From contig NZ_BMJP01000004.1 of assembly GCF_014643515.1 (NCBI RefSeq), positions 310,001 through 374,000 on the forward strand: 64,000 nt of DNA, written 5' to 3'. Shown here piece by piece: positions 46,640 through 55,572 of this stretch (the stretch's first letter is position 1; every line of letters starts with the position of its first letter). The notes below the pieces were generated by a model that saw nothing but the letters and a program-made list of their open reading frames with translations, was not told where the DNA came from and did not search any database. Origin of the DNA: Sphingomonas prati. Its GTDB lineage: Bacteria > Pseudomonadota > Alphaproteobacteria > Sphingomonadales > Sphingomonadaceae. The translations under genes were made by a program, and so were the position numbers.

Positions 46640-49030
46640 ATGACAAGCTGGATGACGGGGGCCGCGATCCTGGTGATCGCGACGGCGACGACGGGTGCTG
46701 CCGCGCAAACTGCCGTGATTCCGGTGGCGGCGTCGGGCACGGCCGACAAGACCCCCGTGACGCGGGACGACCCGCAGTCCGCCGGCGACGACATCGTCGT
46801 GACGGGGCAGTCCACCGCCTTCGCCAACACCCGCGTCACCGCGCCGATGATCGACCGTCAGTCCGCGCTGGCCAGCGTCAACGACGTCATCAACGAACTG
46901 CCCGGCGTGTTCGTGGCGGAGGGCGACGCGTTCGGCTCGTCCGACTGGGTGACGTCGATCAGCATCCGCGGGTTCAACAGCGGCGGCGGCGGCGGACAGC
47001 AGATCGGCTCCACCATCGACGGCCTGCCCAACGGCGGGTCGGGCTATGGCGGCGGATCGCGCGCCAACCGCTACATCGACGTGCTCGACCTCAAGACCGT
47101 CAACGTGTCGCAGGGCACCGCCGACATCTCGTCGCGCTCGAACGAGGCACTCGGCGCGACGCTCGACTATGTCACGTCCGATCCCACCGCGGACAGCCGG
47201 CTGCGCTTTACCGCGGCGGGCGGCGATTTCGGTGCGCGCAAATTCTACGTCCGCGGCGACACCGGCACGATCGCGCCGAACACCACCGCCTACGTCAGCG
47301 CCTCCACCTCCCGCGTTCACGACTGGATCGGCGGATCGGGCAAGACCCGCCGCGACCATATCGATGCCAAGTTGCTCAGCCGGGTCGGCACCGTCGACCT
47401 GACCGGCTTCGTCTCCTACGACGATGCCGATGAATCCGAATTCGGATCGGTCTCGCCGGCGCAATTCGCCAACGACCCTAATCACGATGCCTATACCGAC
47501 AACTGGACCGGCCTGCCCTACACCGACCAGGCCTATCGCTCCACGTCGCGCGCGCTGCGCAAGAACCTGTTCGGCTATCTCAAGGCGCGCACCGAAGTGG
47601 GCGAGGTGAAGCTGCAGGCGGCCGGCTACTATCACCGCATGCGCGGCCGCGGCGATTTCGCGCCGCCCTATCTGGTTGACGTCCGGAACGACGGCGCCGG
47701 CAATCCCGAAAGCGAATATACCGGTGGCACGACCGTGCGCGGCGACGATTCGATCGGCAAGGTGTACTTCGTCACGCCGACCGGTGCGGCGGCCACCATG
47801 ACCGCCGGCTGCGTCGGCACCAGCGGCGTGCCCGCGGAATACTCGCCGACCTGCTACGCCGCCAACGCGACGCCGGTCATGTCGTACCGCCACACCCACT
47901 ACCAGAACGACCGCTTCGGCTTCACCGGCGACGTCGACTGGCAGCATGATTTCGGATCCGTCCAGAACCAGTTCCGCGCCGGCCTCTGGTACGAACATGG
48001 CCGCTCGAACCAGCTGCGCGACTGGCACAAGGTCACCGACGCCACCGTCGGCCCGGCCTATGACGGCACGCCTTATTACGTCCAGTTCAGCACCGACTAC
48101 GGCCTGGACGAGATCATGTATTATGCCGAGGACGCGGTGACCGCCGGGCCGCTGACCGCCCGGTTCGGCGTGAAACAGTTCTTCCTCGACCAGACCCGCA
48201 CCGAACTGCTCGGTGATCTCAGCGCGACGTCGCTGAAGTCGCATTCCAAGCCGCTGATCAACGCCGGCCTGACCTACGTCACGCCGCTCCAGGGGATGGA
48301 GCTGTTCGCCGGCTATTCGCAGAATTTCGCCGCGATCGGCAACGGTCCGCTCGGCCAGCCCGCCGAGACGATCCGCAACCTGCGCCCCGAAACCGCGAAC
48401 AATATCGAGGTCGGCGCCCGCTACAGCACCGGCCGCATCCAGGCCTCGCTGACCGGCTACGACATCAAGTTCAAGAACCAGATCGTGTCGATCTCGTCGA
48501 ACCTCGTCACCGGGATCGACTATCTGGAACAGCAGGACAGCGTCTACCTGAACGTCGGTGGCGTGAAGAGCCGCGGAGTCGAGGCCGCGCTCGCCTACCG
48601 CATCCTGCCGCCGCTCACGCTGTCGGGCAGCTTCACCTACAACCACGCGACCTATATCGGCACGGGCAACGCCGCGCAGGATGCCGATGTCGGCGTGACG
48701 CCGGGGGTGCAGGTGATCAATTCGCCGCGCACCATGTGGGTCCTGTCGGCGGACTACAAGAAATCGATCTTCAAGGCGGGCGTCGCGACCAAGTTCGTCG
48801 GCGACCGCAACATCGATACGCGGGGCGAGGCAAAGGCCGGCAAGTTCACGCTGGTCAGCGGCTATGTCGGCGCGGACCTCGGCGAGGTGAACGACCGGCT
48901 GAAGGGCGTCTCCGTCACGATCCAGGCGACCAACCTGACCGACAAGCGCTACCTGTCGAGCGCGGACGGCGGGTCGGCCTTCCTCGGCTCGCCGCGCACC
49001 GTGACCGCCGCGCTGTCCGTCGATTTCTGA
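46640..49030 (+). CDS. TonB-dependent receptor (substrate probably phospholipid-derived)
   Basis: The 796-aa receptor has a signal peptide (ILVIATATTGAAAQ), a TonB-box-like DDIVVTGQ, and a plug with VNDVINELPGVFVAEGDAFG and ISIRGFNSGGGGGQQIGSTIDGLP. The barrel ends AALSVDF. It is smaller than the two sugar receptors in this window and has a glycine run in the plug. AGGGAG-like GGGGAGATCGAC precedes the ATG at 46640. It is followed after 62 nt by phospholipase C. The likely cargo is a headgroup such as phosphocholine or glycerophosphodiester, inferred from the neighbours only. Confidence 0.93.
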   Translation: MTSWMTGAAILVIATATTGAAAQTAVIPVAASGTADKTPVTRDDPQSAGDDIVVTGQSTAFANTRVTAPMIDRQSALASVNDVINELPGVFVAEGDAFGSSDWVTSISIRGFNSGGGGGQQIGSTIDGLPNGGSGYGGGSRANRYIDVLDLKTVNVSQGTADISSRSNEALGATLDYVTSDPTADSRLRFTAAGGDFGARKFYVRGDTGTIAPNTTAYVSASTSRVHDWIGGSGKTRRDHIDAKLLSRVGTVDLTGFVSYDDADESEFGSVSPAQFANDPNHDAYTDNWTGLPYTDQAYRSTSRALRKNLFGYLKARTEVGEVKLQAAGYYHRMRGRGDFAPPYLVDVRNDGAGNPESEYTGGTTVRGDDSIGKVYFVTPTGAAATMTAGCVGTSGVPAEYSPTCYAANATPVMSYRHTHYQNDRFGFTGDVDWQHDFGSVQNQFRAGLWYEHGRSNQLRDWHKVTDATVGPAYDGTPYYVQFSTDYGLDEIMYYAEDAVTAGPLTARFGVKQFFLDQTRTELLGDLSATSLKSHSKPLINAGLTYVTPLQGMELFAGYSQNFAAIGNGPLGQPAETIRNLRPETANNIEVGARYSTGRIQASLTGYDIKFKNQIVSISSNLVTGIDYLEQQDSVYLNVGGVKSRGVEAALAYRILPPLTLSGSFTYNHATYIGTGNAAQDADVGVTPGVQVINSPRTMWVLSADYKKSIFKAGVATKFVGDRNIDTRGEAKAGKFTLVSGYVGADLGEVNDRLKGVSVTIQATNLTDKRYLSSADGGSAFLGSPRTVTAALSVDF

Positions 49031-49092
49031 CGCCATCCGGGCGCGGTCCGCGTAGAAGCCGGACCGCGCCCGTTCGCCATGGGACCATCCCG

Positions 49093-51174
49093 ATGACCGA
49101 CCTGTCCCGCCGCAGTCTGCTCGCCACCGGTTTCGCCGGTGCCGCACTGTCGACGCTACCCGCCGCGATCGCCCGCGCCGCCGCGATCGCCCCCGACGCG
49201 CGGACCGGCTCGATCATGGACGTCCAGCATGTCGTCATCCTGATGCAGGAAAATCGCGGCTTCGATCATTATTTCGGCTCGCTGCGCGGCGTTCGCGGCT
49301 TTGCCGATCGCCTCCCCATCCCAGTCCCCGGGACGCCAGATCCGGCCCCCGTCTGGGACCAGCGCGACCGCACCGACCCGGCCGGCGAGCGCACCGTCCG
49401 GCCCTTCCACCTCGCCACCCGCACTGATTTCGATCTAATGCGGATGGAGGGCACGCCGCACAGCTGGCCCGATGCGCAACGCGGCTGGGACGAGGGTCGC
49501 ATGGCGCACTGGCCCGAGGCCAAGAGCCAGCGCGCGATGGGCCATTACCGGCGCGAGGACATCCCGTTCCAGTTCGCGCTGGCCGAGGCGTTCACGATCT
49601 GCGACGCCTATCACTGCTCGGCGCAAACCGGCACCAACACCAACCGGCTGTTCCTCTGGTCCGGCACCAACGATCCGGGCGGCACGCTCGGCGGCCCGGC
49701 GATCGGCAACTCGCACGACAGTTTCCCGCAGGACGGCGGCAACCCCGACGCCTACCGCTGGACCACCGTCGTCGAACGGTTGCAGGCCGCCGGCGTCGAC
49801 TGGCGCATCTACCAGGACATGGCCGACAACTTCACCGACAACCCGCTGGCCGGTTTCGCCGCCTTCCGCGCCGCGCATGACGGCCGCGGCGATGCCGTGC
49901 TCCGCGACCGCGCGATCACCACGCACAAGCTGGACGCGCTGCGCGCCGACGTCCTCGCCGGCCAGCTGCCGCAGGTGTCCTACATCATCGCCACCGCCAA
50001 GGGCTCTGAACATCCCGGCCCGTCCAGCCCGGCGCAGGGGGCCGCCTATACCGCCGCGGTGCTCGACGCGCTGACCGCCGACCCCGCCGTCTGGGCACGC
50101 ACCGCGCTGCTCGTCATGTTCGACGAGAATGACGGCTTTTTCGATCATATGCCCCCGCCCGCGCCCCCATCGCGCGCTGCTGACGGCACGCCCGGCGGCG
50201 GATCGACCGTCAACCTGACCGGCAGCTACCATCTCCAACCGAGCAAGGCCGATGCCCCGCTCGATCTCCCCGCCTATCGCGGTCGCCCCTACGGTCTCGG
50301 GCCCCGCGTGCCGCTCTACGTTGTCTCGCCGTGGAGCCGCGGCGGCTGGGTCAATTCGCAGGTGTTCGACCATACATCGGTCATCCGCTTCCTCGAACGA
50401 CGCTTCGGCATCCACGAACCCAATATCGCCCCCTGGCGCCGCGCGGTCTGCGGCGACCTGACGTCCGCGTTCGACTTCACAAAGGCCGATCGCACACAGG
50501 CCGCGGTCATGCCCGACCCGCGCCCGGACGCCACCCGCGCCGCCGCGATCCCCAAACAGGTCCGCCCGCAGGCACCCACCACCACCGATCGCCCCTGGCA
50601 GGAACCCGGCATCCGTCGCGCCCGCCCGCTCCCCTACGCACTGACCGTCATCGACACGATCGCCGACGGCGCGATCCAGCTCCGGTTCGCCGCAGACGGC
50701 ACCGCCGCCGCGGTCTTCCACGTCTACGATCGGCGCGACCTGACCCGCGCACCGCGGCGCTACACGGTCGAACCGGGCAAAGCGCTCGACGACCACTGGT
50801 CGTTCGACAACGGCGATCGCTACGATCTGTGGGTGCTCGGCCCCAACGGCTTCCACCGCCACTTCGCCGGGTACCGCGCCGACCCGGCCGCCCTCGCGAC
50901 GCTCGGCTGGACCGCAACCCCAGACGATCTGGTCCTGCGCCTCCCGTCCGATCCGCGGAGCCTTGGGCTGGTCGCGCAGGTCGAACGGATCGGCACCACG
51001 CCCGCCCGCGTCGCGCTCACCGAACCGCGCCACCGCTGGCCGCTGCGCGACAGCTTCGGCTGGTACGACATCACGCTGTCGACACCCGGCGCGCCCGACT
51101 ATCGCCGCCGCCTCGCCGGCCGGATCGACACGCCCGGCCGCATCACCTGCAGCGACCCGTTCGGCGGCGCCTGA
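49093..51174 (+). CDS. Phosphocholine-specific phospholipase C (Tat-secreted)
   Basis: The 693-aa enzyme carries a twin-arginine signal (SRRSLLATGFAGAAL) followed by the phosphoesterase block QHVVILMQENRGFDHYFGSLRGVRGF. Further family motifs are YHCSAQTGTNTNRLFLWSG, LLVMFDENDGFFDHM, YGLGPRVPLYVVSPWSRGG and FDHTSVIRFLERRFG. Two C-terminal DUF756-like repeats follow after about residue 510. This is the PlcN/PlcH class, which cuts phosphatidylcholine or sphingomyelin to release a phosphorylated headgroup. It follows the TBDT after 62 nt, probably on one transcript, and ends close to a convergent esterase gene. Confidence 0.93.
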   Translation: MTDLSRRSLLATGFAGAALSTLPAAIARAAAIAPDARTGSIMDVQHVVILMQENRGFDHYFGSLRGVRGFADRLPIPVPGTPDPAPVWDQRDRTDPAGERTVRPFHLATRTDFDLMRMEGTPHSWPDAQRGWDEGRMAHWPEAKSQRAMGHYRREDIPFQFALAEAFTICDAYHCSAQTGTNTNRLFLWSGTNDPGGTLGGPAIGNSHDSFPQDGGNPDAYRWTTVVERLQAAGVDWRIYQDMADNFTDNPLAGFAAFRAAHDGRGDAVLRDRAITTHKLDALRADVLAGQLPQVSYIIATAKGSEHPGPSSPAQGAAYTAAVLDALTADPAVWARTALLVMFDENDGFFDHMPPPAPPSRAADGTPGGGSTVNLTGSYHLQPSKADAPLDLPAYRGRPYGLGPRVPLYVVSPWSRGGWVNSQVFDHTSVIRFLERRFGIHEPNIAPWRRAVCGDLTSAFDFTKADRTQAAVMPDPRPDATRAAAIPKQVRPQAPTTTDRPWQEPGIRRARPLPYALTVIDTIADGAIQLRFAADGTAAAVFHVYDRRDLTRAPRRYTVEPGKALDDHWSFDNGDRYDLWVLGPNGFHRHFAGYRADPAALATLGWTATPDDLVLRLPSDPRSLGLVAQVERIGTTPARVALTEPRHRWPLRDSFGWYDITLSTPGAPDYRRRLAGRIDTPGRITCSDPFGGA

Positions 51175-51216
51175 CCGTCACCGTACTGAGGGAAGTTCCG
51201 TGCGTTAGGCTGCCCG

Positions 51217-52086
51217 CTAACGCCGGTGCTGCGCCAGGAACGCCCACATCGCCTCGTTGTCGACGACCGACCAGCTATGCTTGCCCCCGCGCATCACGCG
51301 CGCCGCCACGGTCGCCCCGCCCCGGCAACGGGCATAGCCCTGCTCGTACACGCCCTTGCCGACGTCGCGCGCATAGGGTTCGGTGCAGCCGTTCAGCGTC
51401 GCCCACCGCTGCAACGCGGCGGTCTGCGGATATTGCCAGTAAGGCGCCCCGCCCCCCGCAATCGGGTTGGTCGTGTCGGCATCGCCCGAGAACGCCAGCA
51501 CCGGCAACGCCGCGCGCGGGCGACAGGTCGCAGGGTCCACGCGTCTCGGATCGGACCCCAGCGGACGCCCGGCGCGCAACCCGACGACCGGCGCGATCGC
51601 CGCAAACCGGCGCGGATCGACGCAGCCGAGCCACGACACCATCCGCCCCCCACCCGACAATCCCGTCGCGTAGACGCGGCTGCGGTCGGCGCAGCCCGTC
51701 GCGACCATCCGGTCGATCAGGCCCGTCAGATAAGCGGTGTCGTCGCGCGCGTCCTTCGCGGGCATCGCCCCCGTGACGGTCGCCACGCCGGGGATGTTCC
51801 ACACATATCCACGCCCCGCCGCGATCCCGCCGTCGGGTGCCACCACGATGAAGCCATGCCGGTCCGCCGTCCCGGCAAGCTGGCTCTCGCGCAGCATTTC
51901 CGCGCCCGTGCTCGTGCTGCCGTGGAGCAGGATGACGAGCGGCATGGCGCCGGCCGATGGCGAAACGGGCACATGGATCCGCGCCCTTTCCGGAAACGCG
52001 TCGAGCGCCCCGACCCGGCACTCCGCCAGGACGGACGTGGAGGCAAAACACGCAGTCAGCGCAACGAGGAGGCGGATCGCAAGCAT
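51217..52086 (-). CDS. PHB depolymerase/LpqC-like secreted esterase
   Basis: The 289-aa alpha/beta hydrolase has a signal peptide (LLVALTACFASTSVLA), the oxyanion segment LVILLHGSTSTGAEML, and the nucleophile elbow TGLSGGGRMVSW. The Asp is in FSGDADTTNP and the His in GGKHSWS. It belongs to the LpqC/polyhydroxybutyrate depolymerase group, which also contains feruloyl and acetylxylan esterases, so the exact ester is unknown. The ATG at 52086 is chosen; a GTG lies six bases upstream. It is convergent with phospholipase C across a 42-nt gap. Confidence 0.88.
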   Translation of the reverse strand: MLAIRLLVALTACFASTSVLAECRVGALDAFPERARIHVPVSPSAGAMPLVILLHGSTSTGAEMLRESQLAGTADRHGFIVVAPDGGIAAGRGYVWNIPGVATVTGAMPAKDARDDTAYLTGLIDRMVATGCADRSRVYATGLSGGGRMVSWLGCVDPRRFAAIAPVVGLRAGRPLGSDPRRVDPATCRPRAALPVLAFSGDADTTNPIAGGGAPYWQYPQTAALQRWATLNGCTEPYARDVGKGVYEQGYARCRGGATVAARVMRGGKHSWSVVDNEAMWAFLAQHRR

Positions 52087-52143
52087 GGCCACCAGCGTAA
52101 CGCGCCCGCCCGGCGCCGCCTACCCTCGAACGTCACGACTGCA

Positions 52144-52320
52144 TCACGGCCGCCGACCGATCACCCGCAAGGCGTACGCACTGAACCCGCAGACCCCCAG
52201 CGCCAGGCCGAACCCGATCGCGGCACCCCAGATCGCCCCGTCCGGACCGGCGATCCATCCGCCACACGCCAGCCCGGTCAATGGCAGGACGAGCAGCGCC
52301 AGACACCCGATTGCGATCAT
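52144..52320 (-). CDS. Small two-helix membrane protein (58 aa)
   Basis: This short ORF begins MIAIGCLALLVLPLTGLACG and ends SAYALRVIGRRP. It has two hydrophobic, glycine-rich segments separated by WIAGPDGAIWGA and a basic C-terminus, the look of a small inner-membrane protein. GGGAG lies 7 nt before the ATG, which supports it as a real gene although it is short. I do not recognise a named family. It lies alone, 57 nt upstream of the esterase on the same strand, with a separate gap before the SDR gene. Confidence 0.6.
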   Translation of the reverse strand: MIAIGCLALLVLPLTGLACGGWIAGPDGAIWGAAIGFGLALGVCGFSAYALRVIGRRP

Positions 52321-52437
52321 GCTCGAACTCCCGGCACCGCGACGTCACAGCACGCACACGCAAGCATCATCACTACAGTCAGGCCGCCAGGAAATCGACG
52401 AACGGCACGAAAACGGCGCGCAGCACCTGGTCCCGGC

Positions 52438-53217
52438 TCAAGCCGTCGGCACCGTGCCGCCATCGATCACATATTCGGCGCCCGTGATGCTGCCGGCGCG
52501 GGCGGATGCCAGGAAGGCGATCAGGTTCGCCACCTCGTCGGGTGTCGACGGCCGCCCGATCGGGATCCCGCCCAGCGATTGCATGATCATCCGCTTGCCT
52601 GCCTCCACCCCGCCTTCCGCCCCGAGCCGCTCCGCTAGGTCCACCGCAGCCTCGGTCTCGATCCAGCCGGGCGAAACCCGCACCACACGAACCCCGCGGG
52701 GCCCGATCTCCTTGGACAGGCTCTTGCTGTACGTCGACAGGGCCGCCTTCGCGGCGGCATAGGCGGTCGTCGCCTCGGGCAACGGCAGCACGCGCTGGAT
52801 CGACGTCACATGCACGACGACACCGTCGCCGCGCGCCACCATGTCGGGCACCAGTTCACGATCGAGCCGGACCGCCGGCATCAGATTCAGGTCCAGCGCC
52901 CGCGCCCGCGCCCATTCGGCATCGCCGAGCGCGCCGAACCCACCGGGAGGCGCGGTCGACCCGCCCAGCATATGGACGACGATGTCCACCCCACCCCATC
53001 GCGCCAGAACCGCGGACGCCAGCGCCGCGCATCCCTCCGGCGTGGTCAGGTCCGCCGCGATAAACAACTCGTCCGGCAGGGCATCGGGCTTCGTCCGGGC
53101 GGTCGTCAGAACCTCCGCGCCCAGTTCACGGAACAACGCGACCGTCGCGGCCCCCGCCCCGCGCGTGCCGGACGTGATCAGCGCCCGCTTTCCCTCCAGC
53201 GTCACGAACGGGGTCAC
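52438..53217 (-). CDS. SDR family NAD(P)-dependent oxidoreductase
   Basis: The 259-aa protein is a classical short-chain dehydrogenase. The cofactor motif is [15 protein letters not shown] (normally TGxxxGxG, with Ser in place of the first Gly), HMLGGS replaces NNAG, and the active site is Ser in VTSIQRV and YAAAKAAL. The C-terminal [10 protein letters not shown] is typical. The substrate is unknown. The GTG start at 53217 overlaps the SnoaL-like stop by 4 nt, so the pair acts together. It is probably controlled by the divergent LysR gene. Confidence 0.92.
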   Translation of the reverse strand: MTPFVTLEGKRALITSGTRGAGAATVALFRELGAEVLTTARTKPDALPDELFIAADLTTPEGCAALASAVLARWGGVDIVVHMLGGSTAPPGGFGALGDAEWARARALDLNLMPAVRLDRELVPDMVARGDGVVVHVTSIQRVLPLPEATTAYAAAKAALSTYSKSLSKEIGPRGVRVVRVSPGWIETEAAVDLAERLGAEGGVEAGKRMIMQSLGGIPIGRPSTPDEVANLIAFLASARAGSITGAEYVIDGGTVPTA

Positions 53218-53543
53218 GGGACGATCTCCAGCTCCGCGATCTTCCCACCGGCCAGGACGAAGCGGTAGCGCAGGTCCGTCGGGCTGCCGGGAAAGTCGCC
53301 CGCCACATGCGCGGTGACGATGGTACGGTCGCCCTCGGTTGCCACGGCGAACGGCTCGACCGTGTAATGATACTGGCTCGACGCATTGGCCTTCCACTGC
53401 CCGATCGCGGCACCTCCGACATGCGTTTCGCCCTCGTCCTTGACGACGCCGTCCTTCGCGAAGCACCGGGCAACCGCCCCGGCGTCGCCCGCTGCATCCG
53501 CTTCGAAATAGGCTGCGATCGTGCCTGGCAATGTGACGGTCAT
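53214..53543 (-). CDS. SnoaL-like (NTF2-fold) small protein
   Basis: The 109-aa protein has the cone-shaped NTF2 fold pattern: [36 protein letters not shown], then [43 protein letters not shown]. Such proteins can be isomerases, cyclases, hydroxylases or plain binding domains. It is the first gene of a two-gene unit with the SDR, divergent from the LysR gene. The ATG at 53543 is supported by AGAAG upstream and by a full-length fold. Confidence 0.85.
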   Translation of the reverse strand: MTVTLPGTIAAYFEADAAGDAGAVARCFAKDGVVKDEGETHVGGAAIGQWKANASSQYHYTVEPFAVATEGDRTIVTAHVAGDFPGSPTDLRYRFVLAGGKIAELEIVP

Positions 53544-53673
53544 CTTCGCTTCTCCATTGGCTCCGGATCGACGGGCCGGCCGCGTGCCTGCCTCGTCGGA
53601 CCTCGAATTAGCGATGGACGACGGCCACGATAATCGGGACAAAGCGGGATGAAGCGTTGCGATTTCCGGGACG

Positions 53674-54597
53674 GTGGCTAGGTCCGGCCTGATCGAGCTG
53701 GAGGCGGTGTTCGCCATCGTGCGGCGCGGTTCGTTCCGTGCGGCGGCGCTCGAACTGGGGGTATCGACCACCGCCCTGAGCAACGCGATCGGCAAGCTCG
53801 AACGGCAGCTCGGCATCCGCCTGTTCAACCGCACGACGCGCAGTGTCTCGCTCACCGACGCCGGCCGGACCTTCGTCGGTCAAGTCGGCCCGGCGCTCGA
53901 CACCATCACCGCGGCAATGGACATGGCGCGTGCGCAGCAGGAGACGCCGTCCGGAACGCTCCGGATCAACGCCTTTGCGACGGCCGCGCGCGAAATCCTC
54001 TCACCGCTCATCCTGGAGTTCCTGCGCCGCCATCCGCGCGTCCACGTCGATCTGGTCACCGAGGGGCGCCTGGTCGATATCGTGGCGGAGGGCTTCGATC
54101 TGGGCGTCCGAACCGCGGACCTCGTCCCCAGCGACACGATCGCGATCCCGCTCGGCCTCGTCCGCCGCTTCGCCGTCGTGGCCGCCCCGTCCTATTTCCG
54201 GGACAGGGACATCCCGCGCGTCCCGCCGGACCTGCATGGTCATCCCTGCATCCGCATCCGGCTTCCCAACGGCGCGCTCTACCGCTGGCATTTCGAACGG
54301 GAGGGACAGGCGGTCCAGATCGATGTCGCGGGTCCGATCACGCTCGATGAGGCCAGCCTCTCCCGCATGGCCGTTCTGGCGGGCGTCGGCATCGGCTTCT
54401 TCATGGAACCCGACATTCGGGACGACCTCGCCGCCGGCCGCCTCGTCCGGATCCTGGAGGACTGGACGCCGCCACTCGCGCCGCTGTGCCTCTACTATCC
54501 GAACCGCCGGAACCCGTCCGCCGCGTTCACGGCCTTCATCCGCCTCGCGCGCGAAGTCGCCGCGTCGAACGAGGACGCCGATCGCGCCGCGACATGA
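53674..54597 (+). CDS. LysR-family transcriptional regulator
   Basis: The 307-aa regulator has the N-terminal LysR winged helix ([48 protein letters not shown]). The effector-binding domain follows ([34 protein letters not shown]). It is divergent from the SnoaL-SDR pair across 130 nt, the classical LysR arrangement, so it most likely activates that pair. The GTG at 53674 is the only start consistent with the conserved N-terminus. Confidence 0.92.
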   Translation: MARSGLIELEAVFAIVRRGSFRAAALELGVSTTALSNAIGKLERQLGIRLFNRTTRSVSLTDAGRTFVGQVGPALDTITAAMDMARAQQETPSGTLRINAFATAAREILSPLILEFLRRHPRVHVDLVTEGRLVDIVAEGFDLGVRTADLVPSDTIAIPLGLVRRFAVVAAPSYFRDRDIPRVPPDLHGHPCIRIRLPNGALYRWHFEREGQAVQIDVAGPITLDEASLSRMAVLAGVGIGFFMEPDIRDDLAAGRLVRILEDWTPPLAPLCLYYPNRRNPSAAFTAFIRLAREVAASNEDADRAAT

Positions 54598-54647
54598 CCG
54601 CGCCGACCGGCTAGGTCTGCCCTGCCCCCACCGCTGAAAGGTCTTCC

Positions 54648-55295
54648 GTGTCGCTCGACGGTCCCCGCCTCGCCCCCCTCTCCGGCTCCGCGCCGGACGC
54701 GCTCGTCATCCTGATCCATGGCTACGGGTCGAACGGCGACGATCTCATCTCGCTGGCGCGCATGATCCAGCCGGCACTCCCGAACGCCGCGTTCGTCGCG
54801 CCGAATGCACCCATGCGGATGCCGCAGATGGCCGCCGCCTACCAGTGGTGGCCGATCCAGACATTCTCGATGGCCGAACGCGCGGCGGGGGCCGTTTCGG
54901 CCGCGCCGACGCTCGACGCCTTCATCACGCAGGAGCTCGAGAAAACCGGCCTGCCCGCCGACCGCCTCCTGCTCGTCGGGTTCAGCCAGGGCACGATGAT
55001 GGCGCTGCACGTCGGTCTCCGCCGCGCAGGGCCTATCGCCGGCATCGTCGGCATGTCAGGCATGCTCGTCGCGCCGGATCGGCTGGAGGGCGAGATCCGC
55101 AGCCGCCCGCCGGTGCTGCTGATCCACGGCACCGATGACGAAGTGGTGCCGTTCCGCTCGCTGGACCTCGCCTCCGCGTCCCTCGCGGCGGTCGGCGTCG
55201 CGGTCGAAACCCATGTCTCGCCGGGCATGGGCCACAGCGTCGGACAGGACGGCCTCGCCGCCGCCACCGCGTTCGCCCGGCGGGTCCTCGCCTGA
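54648..55295 (+). CDS. Phospholipase/carboxylesterase family (alpha/beta hydrolase)
   Basis: The 215-aa protein has LVILIHGYGSNGDDLISLA, the nucleophile elbow LVGFSQGTMMALH, the Asp region LLIHGTDDEVVPF and His in GMGHSVG. It is a YpfH/Est-type cytoplasmic carboxylesterase of short-chain esters; family members are often called lysophospholipases. There is no signal peptide. The GTG at 54648 has AAAGG 8 nt upstream. It follows the LysR gene by 50 nt on the same strand but has no obvious functional tie to it. Confidence 0.9.
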   Translation: MSLDGPRLAPLSGSAPDALVILIHGYGSNGDDLISLARMIQPALPNAAFVAPNAPMRMPQMAAAYQWWPIQTFSMAERAAGAVSAAPTLDAFITQELEKTGLPADRLLLVGFSQGTMMALHVGLRRAGPIAGIVGMSGMLVAPDRLEGEIRSRPPVLLIHGTDDEVVPFRSLDLASASLAAVGVAVETHVSPGMGHSVGQDGLAAATAFARRVLA

Positions 55296-55388
55296 CCGGG
55301 GCCGCGACCGTCTGACGCTCCGCCCGTTACAATCCGATACGTTCGCTTACCCCGCGTGCATGTTTAGGGGCGGATTTCGCGTCTAGTC

Positions 55389-55415
55389 GAGAGGACCACC
55401 AGAGAAGGTCCTCTC
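55389..55415. promoter_or_regulatory. Perfect hairpin overlapping the ribosome-binding site of a short ORF
   Basis: GAGAGGACC (55389-55397) and GGTCCTCTC (55407-55415) form a perfect 9-bp stem with a 9-nt loop. The right arm contains the only AAGG-like ribosome-binding site before the ATG at 55419. The hairpin could block translation or be a dimeric repressor site ahead of the efflux operon. Confidence 0.55.
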
Positions 55416-55418
55416 CCC

Positions 55419-55559
55419 ATGTTCGCATTCGAACTCGCCGCCGCGATGGTCGCCGCGGCGTCCGCGCCCCGACCGGATGCCGTCCGGTCCGCGCACGACA
55501 CGGCGTCGCCTCACACCGGCACCGACCTGCGCGGCATCCGCCTGCGTCGCCCCCGGTAA
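55419..55559 (+). CDS. Short leader-type ORF (46 aa) before the RND operon
   Basis: The ORF runs from ATG 55419 to TAA 55559 and encodes MFAFELAAAMVAAASAPRPD followed by a basic tail ending RLRRPR. The N-terminus looks like a weak signal or membrane segment. It ends 13 nt before the adaptor start and is preceded by a perfect hairpin, so it could be a regulatory leader peptide rather than a functional protein. I do not recognise it; it may be chance in GC-rich DNA. Confidence 0.35.
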   Translation: MFAFELAAAMVAAASAPRPDAVRSAHDTASPHTGTDLRGIRLRRPR

Positions 55560-55572
55560 GCGAAACAGCGCC

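Noticed and set aside
46472-49147. 891-codon open frame on the minus strand
   Set aside because: It shadows the third TonB-dependent receptor and runs into the DeoR gene; no conserved motif is present.
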